From Coriaria nepalensis (Eukaryota; Streptophyta; Magnoliopsida; Cucurbitales; Coriariaceae), in contig CP114484.1 in NCBI GenBank assembly GCA_027186245.1, positions 12,596,001 to 12,660,000 on the forward strand: a DNA stretch of 64,000 nt, given 5' to 3'. The notes under the pieces were generated by a model that was not told where the DNA came from, made no database searches, and was given only the letters and a program-made list of their open reading frames with translations. Position numbers and translations under genes: made by a program. Positions 21,908-41,100 of the stretch are shown piece by piece (position 1 is the stretch's first letter; each line of letters starts with the position of its first letter).

Positions 21908-22632
21908 ATGGGAAGAGGTCATAGGATTCAAAAAGAGGGACTGAATAGAGGAGCTTGGACAGCTCAAGAAGACAAGCTACTTTCAGAATACATCAAAACA
22001 CATGGCGAACGAAAGTGGAGTAACATTCCCAAAGAAGCAGGTACTTGCTTACGTGTACGTACAGTAATAATGTTTTTGAGTTTGATGTTCATCGTTTGGT
22101 TGCTTGAACTAAACAATGTTTGACTGAACAAATTCATGTAGGTTTGAAGAGATGTGGGAAGAGTTGTAGGCTACGGTGGTTGAATTATCTAAGACCAGAC
22201 ATTAAGAGAGGGAACATCACACTTGACGAGGAGGACCTGATCGTAAGGCTCCACAAACTCTTAGGGAATAGATGGTCTCTCATCGCAGGGAGACTGCCAG
22301 GGCGAACAGACAATGAAATCAAGAATTACTGGAACACGGCTTTGGCTAAGAGGGAAAAAGATCAGAAAAAGCAGTCAATTAACAGTGATTCTAAAACTGG
22401 CAAGACAACAACTACTTCTAAAGATCAAAATAAAGCCGGCCTAGTGGTTCCGGTTGTTCATACTAGAGCGGTGGAATCGGAGTCGGGGGATGAATTATCA
22501 TCTAGAGATCGGGACATGGATTTCCATGTCAATGATATGAGTTTGCCGGATTTTCTCAACTCCGACTTCACCGGCCGGCTTAGTGATTTCGAACTCCCAT
22601 CCAAGCCACATCCGATACCGAACGATAACTGA
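21908..22632 (+). CDS. R2R3-MYB transcription factor, TT2/subgroup 5 type, with intron 2 missing
   Basis: Two exons, 21908-22040 (133 nt) and 22142-22632, give 207 residues. R2 starts [20 protein letters not shown]3 holds the bHLH-interaction motif ([19 protein letters not shown]) and the [17 protein letters not shown] block. The tail keeps a weak subgroup-5-like element ([13 protein letters not shown]) and an acidic end with [19 protein letters not shown]. Unlike the neighbouring MYBs it has no second intron: codons AAT AGA TGG run straight through where exon 2 normally ends. Both MYB repeats are complete, so it should bind DNA and could activate flavonoid or proanthocyanidin genes with a bHLH partner. 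The exact target pathway cannot be read from sequence. Short for the family. Confidence 0.92.
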
Positions 22633-25600
22633 AACTGATAGATGAAGGTGATGAAACAATGGTCAAACTATTTTGATTCGGAGGATTTATTGTCGTCGAT
22701 ACAATTCTTGATCAACCGATCAAGAATGCGTTATCATCTAGCAATATTCTAGCTTAATTATAAGTATCTGCTCTTTCACAATATGTATGTATCCTGTAGA
22801 CAAGAGAAGTGAGTAACACTAAGCATCATACATTGACATCATGACTCGTCAATTGATCTTGACAGCGATAAAAAAAAAAAAAAAAAAAAAAAAGTAGAGG
22901 AATGCTGGTTTGAAATGTTCAGTCAAAGAGATCCGTTGCTTCTTCACCACACGATTATTAATAACATCAAATCTTTCTTTGTGTTGTAAGGTTGTAATAA
23001 ATTATTTACCAGATAATCTTGTTTTAGTCGTACGATTATATAATATTGTTAGGCGTAAATAATAATTAATTATGCATGCACGTTCATTGTTTTGGCAGCA
23101 GTTGTTTTGTAATAGATCTTGATCTCACCGAAAATTAATTTGGCAACGAATATCATTATTGTATATTAAATTAAACGACATACGTTTTTTAGATGTGAAA
23201 AATGTTCTTACGAACATGTATCATCACCCTTCATGTATAACTCTAAATTTATCCGACAAGTAACCGATCCATATCTAAAACTTCAAGCTGTCAAGATGTT
23301 CCCCATATGTCTAAATATTACTATTTTATTATTTTTTTTTAATTTTTTTTTATAATATTGTCACAGCAGCTAGCACAATAACTGTGCTATCATAATTCAT
23401 AAGATAATGTATTTCTGTGAACCAAATATTGTATATATAATAAGAGGCTGATGAGTGAATGACACCGATCAAGCACGAGCAGTAACACGACACTATAATT
23501 ATTTAAAGCTACTAGGAATAATAAAAGACGTTAATAAACCTATATATAACTGCTATCCTCCTAATTCAAACGTAAGAGAAGATCAAACAAAAATGCAAGT
23601 TGCAACTACTGTTCAGTCCTTACAGCTATCATAGTCGTTTTCCTCAGTGGCCCTAGTTTTTTTTTCTTTACCTTCTATTTGGCACGTTCCTTCTGCCTTT
23701 TGGGTCCCAATCCCATTGCTTTCAAACTTCTTTAATAACAATAAATAAACAAATTAAATCAATACAAATATAATAACAATAACACTCATCCCACGTACAA
23801 ATAATCCCATGAATCACGCTTTAATGTTTCAAGACTGCAACTGCAAACTCATTACTGAAAGTTTAATACATTTTGTTGAGAGAGTTGACATTAAGGAAAT
23901 TTGTAATGTCAACTATATGTATAGTTGTAAACAAAACAAAACATAATGTCTAATCATGGTATTAAACGAAGGTGACAAACATCTGAAGCCAGTGTACGTG
24001 GTGTGGCCAAGACTGACCCACGTCGATTGATCTTCGTGTCCTTATAAATCATATATCGCTTCCTACACAGTTATCTAAAAACCTAACGTCGAAAATTCTC
24101 CATTAAAAATCCAAACGCTGACTTGACTACAATGCAATCCGGATCTGGGTTTATATTTATGTCTGCTTCCAGTTGTGTGTGTGTGTACTAAATGTGGCGC
24201 CACAATGCGCCGGCCTACTTAAATCCGGTATTACAACTTCTCTATCGGAAAGCATTTAATTCCGGTTCAGTCATATAATGCCTCTTCTACGCCATACCTA
24301 TTTATCTCATAATGATAAAAGGCAATAAATAACTTTTGATATAAGTAAATATTAAATATTGATGTAAGAAAATTAAATAAATTAAATGATTTGATAATTA
24401 TTAATAGATTTTTTTAATATAAAAATAATATTTTTAATTCTATATCTATAAGAAAATACGTCGAATGTAAAAATAGGGCGGCTGCACAAAAACTTAGGTT
24501 ATTTTTTATTGTAATAATATATTGTTCCGGTGCGGTGAAAAGGAGGAAGATGAGACAAAAGTTGGCTGGATTTCCGGATCGGAGAATTAGTTGGAAAGTA
24601 TATCAGAAAAACATAAACCACGTAGCTATCTTTGTAGTAAATCCCTTATTGTCTTAAAAACGGGAAACAGCAATCTTGTAATAATTATTAGTGTTATCAT
24701 TATAATTGTCAAAGCATGCAAATTGCAATTGAATCTCTTGCAATATGCAACTAATGGTGTAGTAGAGATATTGCTGACTGACAAAAAGGTTGGAGTAGGA
24801 GACAATTATTGTTGGCTTTTCAACCAATATAGTTCTCATGTCATTAATGTTTAATTATGTCTTTTATATAATAATTATATATAAAACATAAATTAAGATA
24901 AGGAATATTTGAAAAATGCTTTATGTGGGTCGCTTCGTGGATTAATCTTAACCACAAGATTATGTAATTATGTACTATATACTTAATTTACTTAATAATC
25001 AAATCCGATTCAATATAGTTGTAAGTAAGTTTGTATTGGAAATTAGAAGAGATCTTGAGGATCCCCCAGCAGAGCTAAGAAGATTAGATCGGCTAAGATT
25101 CTCTAAACAAATTATTAAAGTATATGTAAATAATGAATTATATAAAAGTTTATCAACAAAATAGTGATCATATTTCAACTTTAATATCTATAGTAATATG
25201 AACTGGAAAATATATGTCCCATTTTGATTTAATTTTTTATTTTTTACTGAATTTATTTTTAAAAAAATATGTTACATTAGGTTATAATTAGATATATAAT
25301 CATTTTATATATATATATATATATATTAAATCGGTTAATTTCTTTTTTCATTATCAATTAGTTTTGAATTATTAAGTATATACCCATTCGTTTACTTGGT
25401 CAATTTTGAACCCTTCCAATTTTGGAACGTAGCGCTAAAGTATCAATTTCAATCCCAACCCAACATCCTTAGTTCGAAGCAATTATTAACTCCCAATAAT
25501 TAACTCTGTAGTAGTCTAATTAGTGTTTTAGATTGCTCATGATCGAACCGTGATATGTCTTACTGCGAGTTGTAATAATGTTTTATTTATAGAAAGATCA

Positions 25601-26128
25601 TGAAAGATCCACGTCTGTTTTTCCAAATAAACAAATAAGTAATGACACAATCTCAACTCTCTAGACAGATAAACAATAAGTAATTAGCAACAAGAAGCTT
25701 AATTCAAATCTCTAGATACCATTTTCTTTAATCACGCATCTACCGATGATAACAGTACGTACTTGTGCTTAGAGCTTGTGGAATAACAATTTAGTGAGCC
25801 AATTAAGCAAACCCTTAAGGCACGTATTCTGCACTATCTCCCGTCTAGTGTCTACCTCTCTGCATGACTCTGCGGCCATTTTTCCAACTCGAGTAACTTA
25901 ATCTCACCTTAACAATTAACCACAAGGCAGTCCCAAGCACGTGCCCACCTCCACCTTTGGTGCAATTGTAGAAGAAAACCATTGGATTGGCAATTAAACA
26001 AATAATAAATATACAAAAAACAAGGTGCTTTTATTTTTTATGTGTAAATATTTAATTGCACAGGCAGAGGTGAACGGTGGGATCTTGTTAGCTAGAGTCA
26101 AAAGTCTGAGCATGCGGGATGGTCTATG
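22633..26128. other. Intergenic between two MYB genes, AT-rich
   Basis: It contains a poly(A) run at about 22869-22893, a TA microsatellite near 25308-25326 and a GT stretch at about 24175. The short open frames at 24591-24854 and 24970-25164 match no family I know. No exon is called. Confidence 0.6.
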
Positions 26129-26136
26129 TATATATA
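26129..26136 (+). promoter_or_regulatory. TATA box of the MYB at 26230
   Basis: TATATATA followed by G lies about 95-100 bases upstream of the start codon, the same spacing as in the neighbouring plus-strand MYB. Confidence 0.45.
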
Positions 26137-26229
26137 GAAATGTAAGTAGAGGTAGCGAAGCATAAGCCAATAGAAAGATTCCAAGAGGACATGCAGGACT
26201 GGGACAAAGTTTAAGGGAAAGAGAGAAAA

Positions 26230-27092
26230 ATGGGGAGAAATCCTCACTGCTCCGAAGAGGATCAGTCTGTAATGAAGAGAGGTGCTTGGACAGAAGTTGA
26301 GGATCAAATTCTAAAAGACTACATTAAAACTCATGGAGAAGGCAAGTGGAGAAACATTCCCAAACAATCTGGTAATTACTGGGTTTTCCTGATCTTTCTG
26401 TTTAGTTTTCAGTAAGAATTTAGGAATACTAATCAATCTTGAAACGCAGGTCTTAAGAGATGTGGAAAGAGTTGCAGATTGAGGTGGTTGAATTATTTGA
26501 GACCAGGCATCGTACGAGGTAATATCACTGAAGACGAAGAAGATCTCATTATCAGGCTTCACAAGTTGCTTGGTAACAGGTATAGTCTTACTTCTAGATC
26601 TTGTTTAGTTCACTCAAAAACATGTTGACTAAATATCTAAGATGTTTTTTTACTGGATATTTTGTCTTTAGATGGTCACTGATAGCTGGAAGGCTTCCAG
26701 GGCGAACAGACAATGAAATAAAGAATTATTGGAACACGGCATTAGGAAAGAAAGTGAAAGCTAGCGATGATCAAGAATCAAAGCATGTTAACCCTGATAA
26801 GAAGATGATGTGCGTCAAAAGAAGAAGAAAACCCAGTTACGTGAATGTCAAAGATCATGTAGTCAACTCCGAATCAGACAAAACTTCTGAAGATCGTAAT
26901 ATTGACCATGGACTCACTTTGGCAGATGGACAAAGCAATAATAATTCTGTGGAAGAAGCAGGAGAAGAAGAAGAAGAAGAAGATTCGGGAAACTTATCGA
27001 TGGATTTCGATGTGGAGAATCTTCTGCTGTCTGATATTTCAGATTCTGAATTTTGGAAGCTCTGTCAATTTGATGATTGGATATCGAAGTAA
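26230..27092 (+). CDS. R2R3-MYB transcription factor, TT2/subgroup 5 type
   Basis: Three exons, 26230-26371, 26450-26579 (130 nt) and 26672-27092, give 230 residues. Exon 1 is 9 bases longer than the family standard because of three extra residues before R2 ([20 protein letters not shown]). R3 carries [19 protein letters not shown], the bHLH-binding signature. [11 protein letters not shown] differs from the usual LRPDIKRG, as in TT2 itself, which also has Gly there. The tail has a basic patch (KRRRKPS), then a run of Glu, then a strongly acidic hydrophobic end ([21 protein letters not shown]) typical of an activation domain. No stop or frameshift is seen. It is expected to act with bHLH/WD40 partners; the target is unproven. 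Confidence 0.92.
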
Positions 27093-27989
27093 GCTGACCA
27101 TGATATCATTAATGGCGGTTCTGCTAGAAATAAGACGTGCTTCTCATCTTTAGCCCATACTCAACCTCTTCATAATTTGTGATCCACCGCAAAATTTGAT
27201 AAATTGACATTATTTTCTTCACCACTTTTCCTTTTTAGTATTAATTAAAAGAAATTATTTTTCGCTTGATTGAAGTTGTTGAATTCAACAGATGGATTAT
27301 CTGTTTGTTTGTTTGTTTATTTCAACGAGGTGGGATCTTGTCTTTCAATTTTTCTAATTTCAAGTGGAGATATTTGAATGAAGGAAGAAAAAAAAATGAC
27401 AACCACCAAAAACTGAAAGCAAGTGTAACGACAAGTTGTAGAGGATATAGCTTTCAAAGCTTGGACCACCTTACAATATAAGAATAGATTACTGAGTAAT
27501 CTAAAAATAATAATAAATAAAATAAAATGAAATAAAAAACCTCGATGAAAGAACATGCCTTTCACATGATTATGTTTTTATAGTTTAATAATCTTTGTGT
27601 AGATGATATGGATTCCATCGAAGAAACATGTATTGCAGTGAAATTAATTAATTAATCCCATGTATTTATTATATAGTTATTGATGCAGCATTAAATGAAC
27701 GTCACAACTTGTAATATATAGTGAAATATATATACATGTTTTGTATTTGTATATATACAAGAAACAAAGGAAAAATAGATAAACATTCATTTGCGTAGTC
27801 GTGACATGAATGGTCATGATTAAGGTTTTTTGGTCAAACTAAAACCCATTCATAGGTTAAAATGAATCTTTAAAAAATCGAGCTAGTAAGAAATGCACAT
27901 GGCTTTTAACATATATATATATACTATTTCAGCTTGTTTACTGTCAATCATGTTTTGTTTCCTAAATATCTATGAATATTTTCATGTAG
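27093..27989. other. 3' flank of MYB and intron-like lead-in to the pseudogene
   Basis: No MYB exon 1 or 2 is present here: neither the GAWT nor the [12 protein letters not shown] coding pattern occurs. The last 60 bases before 27990 resemble the end of intron 2 of the preceding MYB (AAATATCTA, then a T-rich tract ending in AG). Confidence 0.6.
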
Positions 27990-28477
27990 ATGGTCTCTGA
28001 TAGCTGGAAGGCTTCCAGGGCGAACAGACAATGAGATTAAGAACTACTATAACACAACCCTGAAAAAGAAGCTACAACAAGATGGCGATCAATCAAAACT
28101 TCCAAAAACAATAAATGACAAAATGATGCCCCAATGATCTGGTGGAGATGTCTGACAGAGAACAAACTGATGAGCATGGTAAGATAATGTTGGGACCAAC
28201 TTTCTCAAGTGGTGGAGCTATGGTACTGAAAAATATAGAGGAGGCGAAATCCGATGATGGTGATGATCTTTTCCTGGTTGGTTGTGACGATGTTACGGCG
28301 TCGTTGGACTTCATTATGGATCTTACTGACCCATATTTCAGCAGCCTTTCCGAATTTCTGGGATCTGACATGGCAGATCTTTGGGGGTTGGATGAGGTGC
28401 TTTGTAAGGAACATTTTGCTTCCGAGGAACTTCCTAATTTGTCATCTGATGATTTGCTTACAAAATGGGCTCTATGA
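27990..28477 (+). pseudogene. R2R3-MYB exon-3-only copy with frameshift
   Basis: It starts right after an intron-like AG and reads [20 protein letters not shown], the second half of R3, nearly identical to the MYB just upstream. The frame ends in TGA at about 28137, after KMMPQ. A shift of frame reopens it at 28142 and gives an acidic tail (EEAKSDDGDDLFLVG, DLTDPYFSSLSEFLGSD) to a stop at 28475-28477. Without exons 1 and 2, and with a broken frame, it cannot make a DNA-binding protein. The duplication breakpoint appears to lie inside intron 2. It could still be transcribed from upstream. Confidence 0.88.
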
Positions 28478-34766
<6,289 letters not shown>

Positions 34767-37700
34767 TAATTACACTGTTTACCCATTTTATAGGGTTATA
34801 ATAACAAAAAGTTGTTTGCCCAATTACAATTTGTTGTATTGTTGGTGCCTTGTAAAGGAGTTAATATTTTTCTGCTTAATGAAAATGACAAAAAATTAGT
34901 TAATAATTACATTTGGACATCGGCTTTGTGTTATTTCATATCTAATCATGTTCGAGTCTCTTTTTTTGTTTTTTGCATGGAGTGATTACGTCCACTTAGA
35001 TTGGGTGAAAAGATTTTAGAAACATATGAAATCAGATTTCCTTAATTATTATTATAGACAATAATATAACATATTCTCATGAAATGGAGAATATCCTCAT
35101 TTCTGTAAGATTTGTGTAAGATTTTCTCATTATCCCTACTTCCCGATGCTCATCCATAACGTCTAGGTCACAAGCTAATAGGCTCATGTCTTTTTGGTCA
35201 GACTTTATCACGTTATTCAGAGGCAACTGGCTCGCAATAAGCTGCCAATCTTTTAGCTTAATTAATATATATGGAATTACGTGATATCGACCAATTTCCC
35301 ACTGTTCAATCTTTCATTTATGTCTTTTTATAATAATTAGCAGCACGCTGGTTAGGTCATTACAATTAGTAGTTGGGTTTTGATGTTTCAGTTTAGGACT
35401 TTTTCACTTCCAACTTGCCAAGACGCCTGTTTAAACCTAAAAAAAATTGAAACTTTAGTTACTAAAAAAATTGCACTGTTTTAAGTGTTTTTGATTTGTT
35501 CTTTTTAGGGTATCAAATTATCTTCAATTTTCATGCAAAAAGTTGATGAAGATTGAAGAACAATCAAAACTTTTCTTCTTTTGACTCTTTCCTCTTCCCC
35601 CTCCACGATTTGGTTCTTCAATAAGTATCTTGGTGTTTGTAATTTATTTTTATTTTTAACTTTTTCTTTTTGGTTTCAACCTAAAGGCGAAATCAAATCT
35701 ACTCGATTTCTACATCTCTACCACACTTAGTAGTACTTTTCCTATATAGCTTTATGATTTTATCTCTTTTTTTGTTTTTGTTTTTTCCTTTCCATTTTGT
35801 TCTCTTATGAAAAGTAGTGAAGAGATTTATATATCGGGTCCCGCATTTGTCTTTAGGAGGCAATTATAAGACCATGATATCTTGTAAGAAGCACCATCCA
35901 ATGAGAGAGCGTTATATCCTTCGTTTAAATTTCATGCAAAATAAAATAAGAGCATCGATCTTGTCAAGTCTTTTGGTAATTAACGAGGTAACTCTACTGT
36001 AGTATGCATGCATGCAGGAACTTGTAAAAATATTTAAAAATAATAAAGTAGTCGCAACTGTAACATCTTTTAACATAAAATTTATTATTTTAATGATTTT
36101 TGTTTAATATTTTATAATCATATAATTCACATGCTGTAATTGGATTAGGTTAATATCTCTAATCTCGATTACAGAAGATAAGAAATTTACCGTACGTGTG
36201 ATGTGAGAAATGCCCATGTGGCCTGGGCCTTTTTTTTTAGATGAACAATCCTTTCTGGGCCTCCTCTTGTGGCTAGAGTCATAAACTGAACGGCCCGTTC
36301 ATCTATACACCCCCTTGGTCTAATCCTGAGTTCAAAGGTGAAAGTTGGATTCCTATTTTATAAGTTTTTTTTCTTTTCTTTTCTTTTTTTGCGGCCCATG
36401 TTTTGCTGACCCTAGGCCCATATTACGTATTGACGACTTGAGAAACCTTAACTACTTAGAAAGTCAAAGTAGTAGGTAGATCAAGTCCAGCAGGCCACAT
36501 TGGAACACAGGTAATCAATGATAGTTGATGTTTAGATTGGATGTATTTTTATACGTATAGGTTGTTATGTTCATGACTTTATGTGTGTAAAAAAACAGCA
36601 GGAATATTTGGGTAAAAATAGACTGATTGTCGGCCATTTGGGCTGTTGTGACTCTCTGCCTGGGCTTTTGTCAAGTATTCTATAGACCGCCTGATTAATG
36701 GCGGCATCATTTTTGACTTGACCTCTTGGGACCCATATGTTCCCGTTTAAGAGGTTGATTTGAACTTATTTTTCTTCATTTGATTTTTCACACTCCTTAT
36801 TTTCACGGCAGATCATTTGATTATGGCTATTATTATGAATCTCTTTAAATTATCATAACGTGGATTAAAATTTGAAATTATTACATCTGAAAGGAAAAAA
36901 AAAAAAGCAAATGACCAAACCATATTATTATCGTACTATAAATGTTCGAGAATGAATCATCGGCGACAAGGCAACAAGAAGGCAAAACGGTGCTGGACAA
37001 TTAGTCAGACAGCTGGAAAAAGGTATTGGCTTTAGATTTATAGTCAATGGGGATGGATCTTAAAAAAGAGGTAATAAGTTTGTGTAAGAGCAGGTTGTGA
37101 TGAGAGATCATTAGGAATATGAACATTTTAAAATTGCATGCTACATTTTAAATTGTTCAAGTAGTTTCCATTGAAAACTTCACGCATGCACTGATCCGAC
37201 ATATCATTCAACTTCAGAGGACCGGAGTTATCTTGACCATTGACTAAGTAGCCGTGCTGATGCCATTGCACTGATCCGACATATCATTCAACTTCAGAGA
37301 AAATTTCACGCATGAGATAATAATGATGCAACTTTCTTGATTTTCCTTGTTCCTTCATTCCACTCCATTTTCACCTTTTTTTTTTTTTTTTTTTCCCACT
37401 ATTTCAAATTTCCTCGAAAATAATAATGGAAATTAATGAATTAATTTCTATTTGATATATATTTTTAAAAAATAAATATTACAAGATTAAATATGAAATT
37501 AAATTATATATATATATAAATATATGTATTTGAAAATAACATTCTTCGATGAATTAATTTGGATTTGAAAAATAAAAATAAAAAATGAAAGTCAAACTAA
37601 GAGAATATTGTGGCATCATTTGTTTAAAATTAACATAAATAAATAATATAATTAATTAAAAAAAAAAAAGGGAAATAATATATATATATGTTTTATAGTA

Positions 37701-38118
37701 CATAATGAATATGAGAAATGACGTAATTTTGCCTAAAGCCAGTTCCAGTTATTAGTGAATGTATTTCGTGAGGGGTTATTACATCACACGTTTATTTGGC
37801 TTAAAGCCTTCACCATTTCACAACGACAACATCCACAACCAAAGCACCTTACAGGATCCGATCAGATCCATTTCGAAAAGATCTTCTCCCTCTCCCTCTC
37901 CTTCATCCCTTTGATCTTATGTTCTCCTATTAAGCTTCAATTTCATCGTTTTCCCTTCCTTCTCCCCTAAACAGTATCGAGAGAGAGAGGAAAGCTTCAT
38001 TTTTTTAGGGTTTCCGAGCAATCGGCGTAGCTCCTTCAAGTTCGGAGGGAATTAGGGCTTGAAATGTTTCGGATCGCCATCTAGGGTTGGGAAAGGCTTC
38101 AGCTTTACAGCCAAGTGC
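34767..38118. other. Intergenic between CKX7 and FBL15
   Basis: No exon is recognised. It contains T-rich tracts, a TA microsatellite near 37507 and a spaced direct repeat (see 37187). The last 250 bases, rich in CT, are the probable promoter and 5' UTR of the F-box gene. Confidence 0.6.
37187..37300 (+). repeat. Direct repeat, about 33 bp, offset 80 bp
   Basis: GCACTGATCCGACATATCAT followed by TCAACTTCAGAG occurs at 37188 and again at 37268 without mismatch, separated by about 48 unique bases. CACGCATG occurs just before the first copy and again just after the second. Confidence 0.9.
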
Positions 38119-41100
38119 ATGAAGATTTGGTTTTGTTTATGCTTCACTGCTGGAGAAGACGAAGCGGAAGAGGAAGAAGAAGATAAGAGAGAAGCCATGA
38201 AAGAGAAGGTTTTTGAAAATGAGGGCGATCCTGAGGGCAGTACTGAAAAGGAAGATGAGGTGGAAGAGATTTCACGGCTAGGGATTGGTGTGGTGAATTC
38301 GACTGACCGTGAAGAACATGACCATATGAGACTGTTTGAGGAGATGGTCAGAGTAATGCGTGATGGTTTCGCGCCAGTTAATCCATGGAAGGTCTCTCGG
38401 ATTTCGCATGAGGGGGAGAGTAGTAGTAGTACCAGTTCCGCTTTTGCTCTGGCAGCTGCTAAGGCGCAGAATGGCGCTGAGGAGTGTGATCCTAACTCCC
38501 ACCACAAGCGCGCCAAATTTCACTATGATTTTGAGTGAGTCCTTATCATCGCTATGTAATTGAAAATTTTCAGTTTGTATAATTCTCAAGTTCATTTTCT
38601 TTTTTCTCCTCTTTTTAGATTTTAAGTTATGGCCTCTGTGATTCTCAGGGATTTTGTTACCAGTATCACAATTGATGATATTAGTGATGCTGAAATTCTG
38701 AAAATGCAAAATTTATGGCTTCTTGGCTGTCATTGTGTAGTTTACACTTTCTTCTTCGCTAGTGTTGTTTTCTTTAAGTTTCTCAAGCTTGGTCAAGTAG
38801 AGCAGTATAAAATGTTGAACCAGTATACAGATCAAACGAATTATTATTTTGTATAGGAAGTAGAGTGACAAAAGCTGATGTCAAGATGTAATTCCTTTTC
38901 TTAGCTTGTAAATCTTTTTCCCTAAGGAGAAATTCTATAGAGAAGTTTACAGCTGTTGGATTTTGAAAGCATAGTATTTCCTTTGAAGTTAAGCAAACTT
39001 GGTAATTGATGAATGCACTGTCAGAATTGATGCATTTGTACTTCAGTTATGTGATCTGTTTATACTGGGAATGATATTTTACATGGTTCCTACTATGGTT
39101 ATTGTGTTGTTGCAGTGAGCATCAATTTTCAACTGCAATCTCTTCACATGCTGGAGTTTCTTCTTTTGCTGCTGAAAGATATTACAATTTAAGTCATGGA
39201 TCTTCTGCTGCAACTAAGAATGAGTTTTTTTTTTATCATGCTTTTATGTCAAACAGAGTTGATGATGAGATGCCTGTTGATACCGTTTGTGAGAAGGATG
39301 ATGAGAATGATGAGAGCAAGGCTTCAAAAAAAGAGGGTTTAGAAATTCGGATGGATCTCACTGATGACTTATTGCATATGGTATGCATTCTTTAAGTTAT
39401 TTGTTTAGTATTAAATGAGCAATCAAGTACTTAGACCTTGGATTCATATTGACCATTTTTTCCCCCTCCCGCAGGTTTTTTCTTTCTTGGACCACATCAA
39501 TCTGTGTCGAGCTGCTAGAGTCTGTCGGCAGTGGCGAGCAGCTAGTGCTCATGAAGACTTCTGGAAACATTTGATTTTTGAGAATAGAAACATATCCATA
39601 AAACAATGTAAGTTGTCTTATGTGCTTACCGACCTGATATATTCACCTCAAGGAGGGAAATTAAAGATGCAATTTTATATTTTGGTTTTCATGGAAGTAA
39701 AATTCTGAAGTGACATGGTCATGGGACATCTAGAGTTGGAAGTTGAAGTCATCTGCCATGATTGAAGTAAAAATTTGTATTTAGAGCATTGAAACTTAAA
39801 AGATCTTTTACTTGTTAAATTGATGACCTTATGCAGTTAGTGAGTCTTTCAGAGGACCGTGAAAATCTCTCTAATAGTCTTGTAGTTGCAACAGTTCTTC
39901 CCTCTAATAAATTTTAATTGATAGTGCTAATTTGTTATCTTGTCATATTCATTGTAGTTGAAGATATGTGTAGGCGATATCCTAATGCAACTGAAGTGAA
40001 TATTTCGGGTGCCCCTGCAATTCATTCACTCGTTATGAAAGCAGTAACATCATTAAGGTATCTGGCTTTAACATTGTTTGGTACTCTCCTGGTCAAGATG
40101 TTTCTTCTGTTTCAAATTTCTATATTGCTTTTTCAGAAGCCTTGAGATTTTAATTCTGGGGAGAGGGCAACTAGGGGATGCTTTCTTTCATGCCCTTGCA
40201 GAATGCCAGCAGTTGAAGAAATTGTCTGTCAATGATTCTAATCTTGGCACCGGCCCTCAAGAGATATCTATAATCCATGATCGATTGCGTCAACTTTATC
40301 TCACAAAATGCAGATTCATGCGTATATCTGTCAGGTTAAACATTTTTCTTTATAACTTATTTTTGGCCATAGTGGAGGTGTGTCTACATTAAACACTCCA
40401 CCATCTAGGTTTGCAGTTTAAGCTAAAACCTAATGTTTTGTAGGTGTCCCCAACTTGAAACTTTGTCATTGAAGCGAAGTAACATGGCACAAGCTGTACT
40501 CAATTGCCCTCTTCTGACTGATCTTGATATAAGCGCTTGCCGCAAGCTTTCAGATACTGCGATTCGGTCAGCAGCTACTTCATGCCCTCAATTAGAAATA
40601 CTTGATGTGTCGAATTGCTCGTGTGTGAGTGATGAAACATTACGCGAAATAGCCGTCAGTTGTGCAAATCTCCATATTCTGAATGCATCTTACTGCTCAA
40701 ATATATCTCTTGAGGTCAGGCATTATAAATAACATTGTATTGCATTTAGTGTAGCCGGATACGCCTTTTTTCAAACTTGCTCACTTTGTTGGTTTCCTTT
40801 TGAAGTCTGTAAGACTGCCCATGTTGATTGATCTCAAGCTTCATAGCTGCGAGGGCATCACATCAGCTTCAATGGCTGCAATATCTAATAGTTTTATGTT
40901 GGAGGTTCGTATTTGCTCTGTTCAGTTATTAATGTTGTCTAGTTGTTTAACACTTTTTTTTAAAGCTGGAAAAACTAATAGTTAATCTCACTATAGGTTT
41001 TGGAACTTGACAATTGCAACCTCTTGACTTCTGTTTCATTGGATCTTCCGCGCCTGCAGAGTATTAGACTTGTTCATTGCCGCAAGTATGTCCTTAAAAT

